This document shows positions 21,122 through 25,964 of a DNA stretch of 25,964 bases, in pieces; position 1 is the first letter of the stretch; the number at the start of each line of letters is the position of its first letter. Source of the stretch: an uncultured Collinsella sp. (GTDB lineage Bacteria > Actinomycetota > Coriobacteriia > Coriobacteriales > Coriobacteriaceae); contig CABQKL010000017.1 of NCBI GenBank assembly GCA_902464645.1, forward strand, positions 1 through 25,964. Direction: 5' to 3'. The translations under genes and the position numbers were made by a program. Under the pieces are notes generated by a model that saw nothing but the letters and a program-made list of their open reading frames with translations, had not been told where the DNA came from and did no database searches.

Positions 21122-22644
21122 TGGCGTTCGAAACTTTTGCCGTCCACGCTGCCTGTATCCGCGGCGTCGAGGCGATTCCCGTAACGGTCGAGGTATCGCT
21201 TGCTGGCGGCATCCCGGGCATCCAGATGCTCGGCATCCCGAGCATGGAGGTCATGGAGTCGCGCGGGCGCATTCGCTGCGCGATGCGCTCCGCCGGGTTC
21301 GAGATCCCGCGCTCGGGCATTACGGTCAATCTGGCGCCGGGCGATATCCGAAAGACCGGTAGCGGTTTTGACCTGCCGATAGCCATTGCGGTGCTTGCGG
21401 CCGACGGTCAGATTCCCCGTGACAATCTCGACCGCTGCCTCATTGCCGGCGAGCTCGGATTGGATGGTACGGTGCTTCCCGTCAAGGGCGAGGTGGCGTT
21501 CCAGCTGCTGGCTCGCGATATGGGGCTGTCTTTTATCGCCGGTAGGTCGGACCAGCATGTTCCGCTTGCGGGGGTCGACTGCGGTTTTATCGACCATCTG
21601 TCGCAGCTTGCCCGCGGTATGGGCGAGGCGGCTCGGCACTATCTGGATTCTGAAGTGCTCGAGGCCACCTTTGAGCCCGAGCTCGATTATGCCGATGTGT
21701 TGGGGCAGGAGGTCGCCAAGCGCGGCATGGCGCTTGCGGCGGCAGGGGAGTTGGGCCTGCTCATGATCGGGTCTCCGGGATCGGGCAAGACCATGCTTGC
21801 GCGCCGCATGACGGGTATCTTGCCCGAGCTCTCCGTCGAGGATCAGCAGGAGGCGCTGTGCATCCATTCGGTCTTGGGTGAGAACATCGATGGCCTGCTT
21901 GCGGGGCATCGGCCGTTTCGAAGCCCCCATCACAGCATTTCGACAGCGGGTCTTATTGGTGGAGGACGCCCGGTGCATCCAGGCGAGATTAGCCTTGCCC
22001 ATGGCGGCGTGCTCTTTTTGGACGAGCTCGCCGAGTTTCCCACCGGTGTGTTGCAGACGCTCAGGCAGCCTATCGAGCGCGGCTATGTCAGGATCGTGCG
22101 CGTCGATGGCGCTTTTACGTTTCCCTCGCGCTTTCAGCTGCTTGCGGCGAGTAATCCCTGCCCCTGTGGCTTTTTGGGCGATCGCGAGGTTCCGTGTCGC
22201 TGTTCGGCATCGATGGTCGAGCGCTACCGGTCCAAGCTGCGCGGTCCCTTGGCCGACCGTATCGACCTGATGATCGACGTGACCCGCCCCGATCCGCAGG
22301 TGATTATCGAGGGCGCCGAGGGCATGTCGTCGGCCGAGCTGCGCGACTACGTTGTCCGCGGTCGGGCTTTTCGTGCCTGGCGCGAGTCCCGTATGGACGA
22401 TGCGGATGCCGAGGCCGAGGACGATGAGTCACGGTCCATTGACGGTGTCGTGTCGACCTTTGCACTCGACGAGGCCGCCGAGAAATGCGTGCTTGGCCTG
22501 TCAAAGCGCACGCATCTCACGGGGCGTGGCATCGTGCGCCTGGTGCGCATCGCGCGCACGATCGCCGATGTCGCAGAAAGCGAGCGGGTAACGCAAGATC
22601 ATGTGCTCGAGGCCGCCATGTATCAGGGACGGAGGGATCAGTAA
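21121..22644 (+). CDS. comM: ComM/YifB-type Mg-chelatase-like AAA+ helicase
   Basis: The protein has 507 residues; the ATG overlaps the yraN stop (TGATG). The N-terminal Lon-S5-like domain (1 to ~170) starts MAFETFAVHAACIRGVEAIPVTVEVSLAGGIPGIQMLGIP. The AAA+ module has Walker A GSPGSGKT at 217-224, FRSPHHSIS, Walker B LFLDE with Asp301-Glu302, then ASNPCPCGFLGD.E.PCRCS, a Cys cluster that may bind metal, and RSKLRGPLADRIDLMIDV. In Vibrio, ComM is a hexameric helicase that promotes branch migration during natural transformation. The following dprA supports a role in handling incoming DNA (inference); no uptake genes are in view. An acidic insertion (DDADAEAEDDES) lies near residue 425. Confidence 0.94.
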   Translation: MAFETFAVHAACIRGVEAIPVTVEVSLAGGIPGIQMLGIPSMEVMESRGRIRCAMRSAGFEIPRSGITVNLAPGDIRKTGSGFDLPIAIAVLAADGQIPRDNLDRCLIAGELGLDGTVLPVKGEVAFQLLARDMGLSFIAGRSDQHVPLAGVDCGFIDHLSQLARGMGEAARHYLDSEVLEATFEPELDYADVLGQEVAKRGMALAAAGELGLLMIGSPGSGKTMLARRMTGILPELSVEDQQEALCIHSVLGENIDGLLAGHRPFRSPHHSISTAGLIGGGRPVHPGEISLAHGGVLFLDELAEFPTGVLQTLRQPIERGYVRIVRVDGAFTFPSRFQLLAASNPCPCGFLGDREVPCRCSASMVERYRSKLRGPLADRIDLMIDVTRPDPQVIIEGAEGMSSAELRDYVVRGRAFRAWRESRMDDADAEAEDDESRSIDGVVSTFALDEAAEKCVLGLSKRTHLTGRGIVRLVRIARTIADVAESERVTQDHVLEAAMYQGRRDQ

Positions 22645-23576
22645 TGCCCGAGGAGACTTTTGAGCTTCATCCCGGTGATGCGTTGTATCCAGATACCGTT
22701 TTGGAGCTTTCTGATGTTCCCCAGACGCTTTATGTGCGTGGTGACCCCGCCGCACTGTCGACGCCCGCGCTCTCCATTATCGGCGCTCGCAGGGCCTCGC
22801 CGTACGGCCTTGCCGTGGCAGAGCTGGCCGCGAAAGTTGCGGTCGAGGCGGGGGTGACGGTGGTCTCGGGCGGTGCGGTCGGCTGCGACCAGGCCTCGGG
22901 TTGGGCCGCGGTCAACGCCGGAGGCAGGCATGTCGTGGTGTTGGGTACGGGCGCCGACGTGGTCTATCCGCGCTCGAGTGCGGGGCTTATCGCGCGCACG
23001 ATCGATACGGGTGGTGCGGTCGTGTCGATCTCACCGTGGGGCATGGGGCCGCGCAAGTTTGCGTTCCCGCGCCGCAACCGCGTGATCGCCGCGCTGTCGC
23101 AGGCGCTCTTTGTATCGGAGGCCGGCATGCCATCTGGGACGTTTTCTACCGCCGAGGCCGCCATGGACCTGGGGCGCGAGCTGCTTGCCGTGCCGGGTTC
23201 GATTTTGTCTCCCGAGTCGCGCGGTACCAACTATCTTATCGCCAACGGCGCCTGCTGCATTGTCGATGAGGAGTCCATCGAGATGGCTATTTCTCGCATA
23301 TACGGCACCCTGCGCTATTCGCGTCCCGATGCGCCCGGTATCGCGGATCTGGACCCCATGCAGCAGACCGTGATGCATGCGCTCATCGCCTCGCCGCTCA
23401 AGGTCGATGACATCGCCGCACTCGTTTCCCTCGATGCCGTCGGCGTGCTCAAGCTCCTGGGCTCGCTCGAACTCGAGGGCCTCATCGAACGCATGATGGA
23501 TGGAAGGTATGCGCCCTCCAAGTTTGCCCTTCACGCCCAGACGCCCTTCGGTCACAATGGAAAACGTGTCAATTAG
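22644..23576 (+). CDS. dprA: DNA-processing protein DprA (divergent)
   Basis: The protein has 310 residues; its ATG overlaps the comM stop (TAATG), with GGAGG just upstream. DprA binds single-stranded DNA and loads RecA during transformation. The Rossmann-like core shows LSIIGARRASPYG, VVVLGTGADVVYP, FAFPRRNRVIAALS, and LAVPGSILSPESRGTNYLIANGA, and a winged-helix domain occupies ~245-300. There is no N-terminal SAM domain. Two signatures are altered: the usual SGLARGID..AH reads SGGAVGCDQASGW (75-87), so the Arg and His are lost; and the usual SE.P.G..P...F.P.RNR reads SISPWGMGPRKFAFPRRNR (128-146). The protein is intact, so this is a variant and not a pseudogene. Family assignment is firm; activity is uncertain. 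Confidence 0.92.
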   Translation: MPEETFELHPGDALYPDTVLELSDVPQTLYVRGDPAALSTPALSIIGARRASPYGLAVAELAAKVAVEAGVTVVSGGAVGCDQASGWAAVNAGGRHVVVLGTGADVVYPRSSAGLIARTIDTGGAVVSISPWGMGPRKFAFPRRNRVIAALSQALFVSEAGMPSGTFSTAEAAMDLGRELLAVPGSILSPESRGTNYLIANGACCIVDEESIEMAISRIYGTLRYSRPDAPGIADLDPMQQTVMHALIASPLKVDDIAALVSLDAVGVLKLLGSLELEGLIERMMDGRYAPSKFALHAQTPFGHNGKRVN

Positions 23577-23590
23577 AAAGGTGTTTGCAG

Positions 23591-24928
23591 ATGCTGTTTG
23601 ATCAGGTGACGGTTATCGGTGGCGGTCTGGCGGGATCCGAATGTGCGATTCAGCTGGCAGATCGCGGGTTCGCCGTAAAGCTGTGCGAGATGCGTCCGCA
23701 GGTGAGCTCTCCTGCCCACCATACCGATCACTTGGCGGAGCTCGTCTGCTCGAATTCGTTTAAGTCGACCCGTCCCGATTCCGCCGCCGGCCTGCTGAAG
23801 GCCGAGCTCGAGCGCATGGGTTCGGTGCTGCTCGACTGCGCTCATCGTGCGGCCGTTCCCGCCGGCGGCGCCCTGGCGGTCGACCGCGTCAAGTTTTCCG
23901 AGCTTGTCGAGGCCGAGGTTGCCGCCCGCCCCAATATCGAGGTCGTTCACGGTGAGGTCACCCATATTCCCGAGGGCCATGTGGTTATCGCCGCTGGCCC
24001 CCTATGCTCGCCGGCCTTGAGCGAGGAGGTCATGAAGCTTGTCGGTGGGGACGCCCTGGCGTTCTTTGACGCGGCCGCCCCGATTGTCGATGCCTCTACG
24101 CTCGATATGGACGTGCTGTTCTCGCAGTCGCGCTACGAGGAGCAGGGGAGTGGCGACTATCTCAATGCCCCGCTCAACAAGGAAGAGTACGAGGCCTTTA
24201 TCGAGGCGCTCACCACGGCCGATCGCGTGGTGCTCAAGGACTTTGAGGGCGGGGACCTGTTCCAGGCCTGCCAGCCTGCCGAGGAGGTTGCGCGCACGGG
24301 CAAGGATGCCATCCGTTTTGGTGCCATGAAGCCCGTCGGGCTCACCGACCCGCGCACCGGTCGCCGTCCTTGGGCGGCGATTCAGCTGCGCGCCGAGAAC
24401 AAGGAGAAGACGGCCTATAACCTGGTTGGTTTCCAGACCAACCTGACCTTTGGCGAACAGAAGCGCGTCTTCCATATGGTTCCCGGCCTGGAGAACGCCG
24501 AGTTCTTCCGCTACGGCGTCATGCACCGCAACACCTTTGTCGATGCTCCGCACGTGCTCGACGGCACCTTTGCCGTGCCCGGCACGAGCGTGCGCCTTGC
24601 CGGCCAGATTACCGGTACCGAGGGGTACATGGAGGCCGTGGCGACGGGTCTGCTCGCCGCGCTCAACACTTATGCCGAGGCTATCGGTGCCGCGGGCGTC
24701 GAGCTGCCGCGCGTGGGCGCCCTGGGCGCGCTCGTGGGGTATGCGACCGATCCGGCTACGGTGGGCTATCAGCCCATGCACGTCAACTTTGGTCTTGTGC
24801 CGCCGCTCGAGGACGGTAAGCGTCGCAGCAAGCGCGATCGTTACCAGGCCTACGCTGACCGCGCCCTCGAGGCCTTGGATGCCTATCTGGCCACTCGCCC
24901 CGATCTGTTTGGAGGCGAGAGGTCATAG
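23591..24928 (+). CDS. trmFO: Methylenetetrahydrofolate-tRNA-(uracil-54-C5)-methyltransferase TrmFO
   Basis: TrmFO makes 5-methyluridine at T-loop position 54 of tRNA, using methylenetetrahydrofolate and FAD. The protein has 445 residues, normal for the family. The FAD-binding site is VIGGGLAGSE (GGGLAG at 10-15). Cys53 in ELVCSNS and Cys227 in FQACQP occupy the places of the two conserved cysteines of Bacillus TrmFO (C53 and C226). Further markers are VPAGGALAVDR, RFGAMKPVGLTDPRTGRRPWA and QITGTEGYMEA. ATG 23591 lies 9 bp after GAAAGG; an in-frame TTG at 23585 is too close to that site. Its TAG stop lies within the apparent start of xerC. Confidence 0.96.
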   Translation: MLFDQVTVIGGGLAGSECAIQLADRGFAVKLCEMRPQVSSPAHHTDHLAELVCSNSFKSTRPDSAAGLLKAELERMGSVLLDCAHRAAVPAGGALAVDRVKFSELVEAEVAARPNIEVVHGEVTHIPEGHVVIAAGPLCSPALSEEVMKLVGGDALAFFDAAAPIVDASTLDMDVLFSQSRYEEQGSGDYLNAPLNKEEYEAFIEALTTADRVVLKDFEGGDLFQACQPAEEVARTGKDAIRFGAMKPVGLTDPRTGRRPWAAIQLRAENKEKTAYNLVGFQTNLTFGEQKRVFHMVPGLENAEFFRYGVMHRNTFVDAPHVLDGTFAVPGTSVRLAGQITGTEGYMEAVATGLLAALNTYAEAIGAAGVELPRVGALGALVGYATDPATVGYQPMHVNFGLVPPLEDGKRRSKRDRYQAYADRALEALDAYLATRPDLFGGERS

Positions 24929-25845
24929 CCTTTGACCTGTATGATGCCGTCGACTCGTTTATCGCCTATATCGCACGTGTCGAAGGGCTCGCCCCCAATA
25001 CAGTAACCGCCTACGCCTCGCGGCTCGAGCGCTTCGCCGCGTGGTGCGACCGCGAGGGCATCGACGCTCGCGCCGCCGACGTGCGGACCGTTCGCTCCTA
25101 TTTGGCCGAACTGTCGCGTGGCCAGGTGGCGGCTCGGACCCTTGCGGCACACCTGTCTGCCATACGCTCGCTCTATCGGTGGATGGCTGCCGAGGGAATC
25201 GTTGAGGGCGATGCGGTCTCGGCGATTTCCTCGCCCAAGCTGCCGCGCGATCTTCCCGGTGTGCTGACGACCCGGCAAGTCGAGTCGTTGCTCAAGACCC
25301 CCGACACCTCGACGCCTGCGGGGCTGCGCGATGCGGCGATGCTCGAGCTGCTCTATGCCTCCGGCGCGCGAATCTCCGAGCTCGCGGCGCTTAACGTGGA
25401 GTCCATTGCTTGGTCCGAGCGAACGCTTCGACTTTGGGGCAAGGGGAGCAAGGAGCGTATCGTGCCCCTGTATCGACGCGCTCTCGAGGCGACCCGTCGC
25501 TATATTGAGGAAGGAAGGCCGCAACTCCTTGCGCAGGCAAAGCGTAGCGACGGTGCGAACGGCGTTCATCCGCTGTTTATCTCGGTGCGCGGAAATCGCA
25601 TGAGTGCCGCCATGCTTAGAAGGCGGTTCCACATGCTTGCGGCACTTGCCGGCATTCCTGCCGACATCGCCCCGCATGCGATGCGCCACACCTTTGCGAC
25701 CGACCTGCTCGAGGGCGGTGCGGATCTGCGCTCGGTTCAGGAGCTGCTGGGGCATGCGAGCTTGTCCACGACGCAGATTTATACGCATCTCACGCCCGAC
25801 CGACTCAAACGCGCCGTGAGTCAGGCCCACCCCCGCGGCGAGTAG
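24925..25845 (+). CDS. xerC: Tyrosine recombinase XerC/XerD, non-canonical start
   Basis: Xer recombinases resolve chromosome dimers at dif with a tyrosine nucleophile. All six catalytic residues are present (numbered from 24925): Arg149 (SGARISE), Lys173 (GKGSKER), His251 and Arg254 (PHAMRHTFAT), His277 (LLGHASL) and Tyr286 (TQIYTHL). The N-terminal DNA-binding domain is coded from about 24928 (AFDLYDAVDSFIAYIARVEGLAPNTVTAYASRL). However, there is no ATG, GTG or TTG in this frame between the stop at 24856 and GTG 25081. ATA at 24925, 9 bp after GGAGG and overlapping the trmFO stop, gives 306 residues, the usual size; GTG 25081 would give 254 and cut the domain in half. XerC is chosen over XerD from synteny only. 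Confidence 0.85.
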   Translation: MAFDLYDAVDSFIAYIARVEGLAPNTVTAYASRLERFAAWCDREGIDARAADVRTVRSYLAELSRGQVAARTLAAHLSAIRSLYRWMAAEGIVEGDAVSAISSPKLPRDLPGVLTTRQVESLLKTPDTSTPAGLRDAAMLELLYASGARISELAALNVESIAWSERTLRLWGKGSKERIVPLYRRALEATRRYIEEGRPQLLAQAKRSDGANGVHPLFISVRGNRMSAAMLRRRFHMLAALAGIPADIAPHAMRHTFATDLLEGGADLRSVQELLGHASLSTTQIYTHLTPDRLKRAVSQAHPRGE

Positions 25846-25892
25846 GAGAAGGGTGCTCTTCCCGCACCGAGGTGTGTGGTTTTGATTGCGGG

Positions 25893-25921
25893 TTGGCAGG
25901 AAGAAGCAATCCTGCTATCAT
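25893..25921 (+). promoter_or_regulatory. Promoter reading out of the window (probably rpsB)
   Basis: TTGGCA (25893-25898) and TATCAT (25916-25921) lie 17 bp apart, each 5/6 to consensus. In actinobacteria such as Mycobacterium tuberculosis, rpsB-tsf lies shortly beyond xerC, so rpsB is the expected target; this cannot be seen here. Confidence 0.65.
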
Positions 25922-25928
25922 TCATCGG

Positions 25929-25944
25929 GTTGCTTCACGGCAAC
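25929..25944 (+). other. Hairpin at the start of the downstream leader
   Basis: GTTGC (25929-25933), loop TTCACG, GCAAC (25940-25944), followed by ATGTTTTTATC. It begins at about the expected transcription start of the preceding promoter, so it would lie at the 5' end of that mRNA, as a leader element or an early weak terminator. Confidence 0.35.
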
Positions 25945-25964
25945 ATGTTTTTATCACGCACGCG

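Noticed and set aside
25081..25845. xerC starting at GTG 25081
   Set aside because: It would remove about 50 residues of an N-terminal domain whose coding pattern clearly continues upstream to about 24928, and no ribosome site precedes this GTG.
25851..25872. A terminator after xerC
   Set aside because: GGTGC/GCACC is only 5 bp and has no U-tract.
1..25964. CRISPR arrays, tRNA or rRNA genes, insertion sequences, prophage or defence genes
   Set aside because: I saw no regular direct-repeat array, cloverleaf sequence, transposase or phage protein; every long coding region is assigned to a chromosomal gene.

Overview
The window is a chromosomal housekeeping segment from a high-GC bacterium. 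All genes but one lie on the + strand. The gene content and the C- or G-ending codons, together with the order rnhB-yraN-comM-dprA-...-xerC, point to Actinomycetota. The split GlyQ/GlyS glycyl-tRNA synthetase, TrmFO, the PpsR/PpdK pair and the TIGR03960/TIGR03936 radical-SAM pair fit the class Coriobacteriia better than Mycobacterium or Streptomyces. Collinsella is my best guess, as an inference. I see no phage, insertion sequence, CRISPR array, tRNA or rRNA.

Layout. Positions 1-3821 hold the end of rodA, an unnamed DUF697-like membrane protein, and a two-gene radical-SAM module of unknown function. Positions 3818-7996 hold rplU-rpmA behind a strong promoter, a terminator or attenuator, then obg-nadD-yqeK-rsfS and a strong terminator. 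dinB (8016-9269) is the only minus-strand gene and may be read from a leaderless mRNA. Positions 9386-11961 hold rpsP-khpA-rimM-trmD-lepB, a ribosome-maturation and signal-peptidase operon. Positions 11945-19014 hold glyQ-glyS-ppsR and then ppdK; ppsR and ppdK are separated by a 321-bp regulatory region rich in repeats. Positions 19127-19629 hold rplS alone, with its own promoter, leader hairpin and terminator. Positions 19659-25845 hold rnhB, then a tightly packed run yraN-comM-dprA-trmFO-xerC. A good promoter at the right edge reads out of the window, probably into rpsB.

How the genes work together. Most products serve ribosome assembly and translation: L21, L27, Obg, RsfS, S16, KhpA, RimM, TrmD, L19, GlyQS and TrmFO. 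The others cover NAD synthesis (NadD), dinucleotide cleavage (YqeK), secretion (LepB), PEP/pyruvate interconversion and its control (PpdK/PpsR), and DNA processing (DinB, RnhB, YraN, ComM, DprA, XerC).

I did not find a clearly new system. The points most worth a second look are: the TTTACC array in front of ppdK; a dispersed ATTTGGGACGGG repeat present in two intergenic regions; xerC apparently lacking an ATG/GTG/TTG start; DprA with altered signature motifs; a possible attenuator between rpmA and obg; a leader hairpin before rplS; and the unexplained radical-SAM pair next to a DUF697-like protein.
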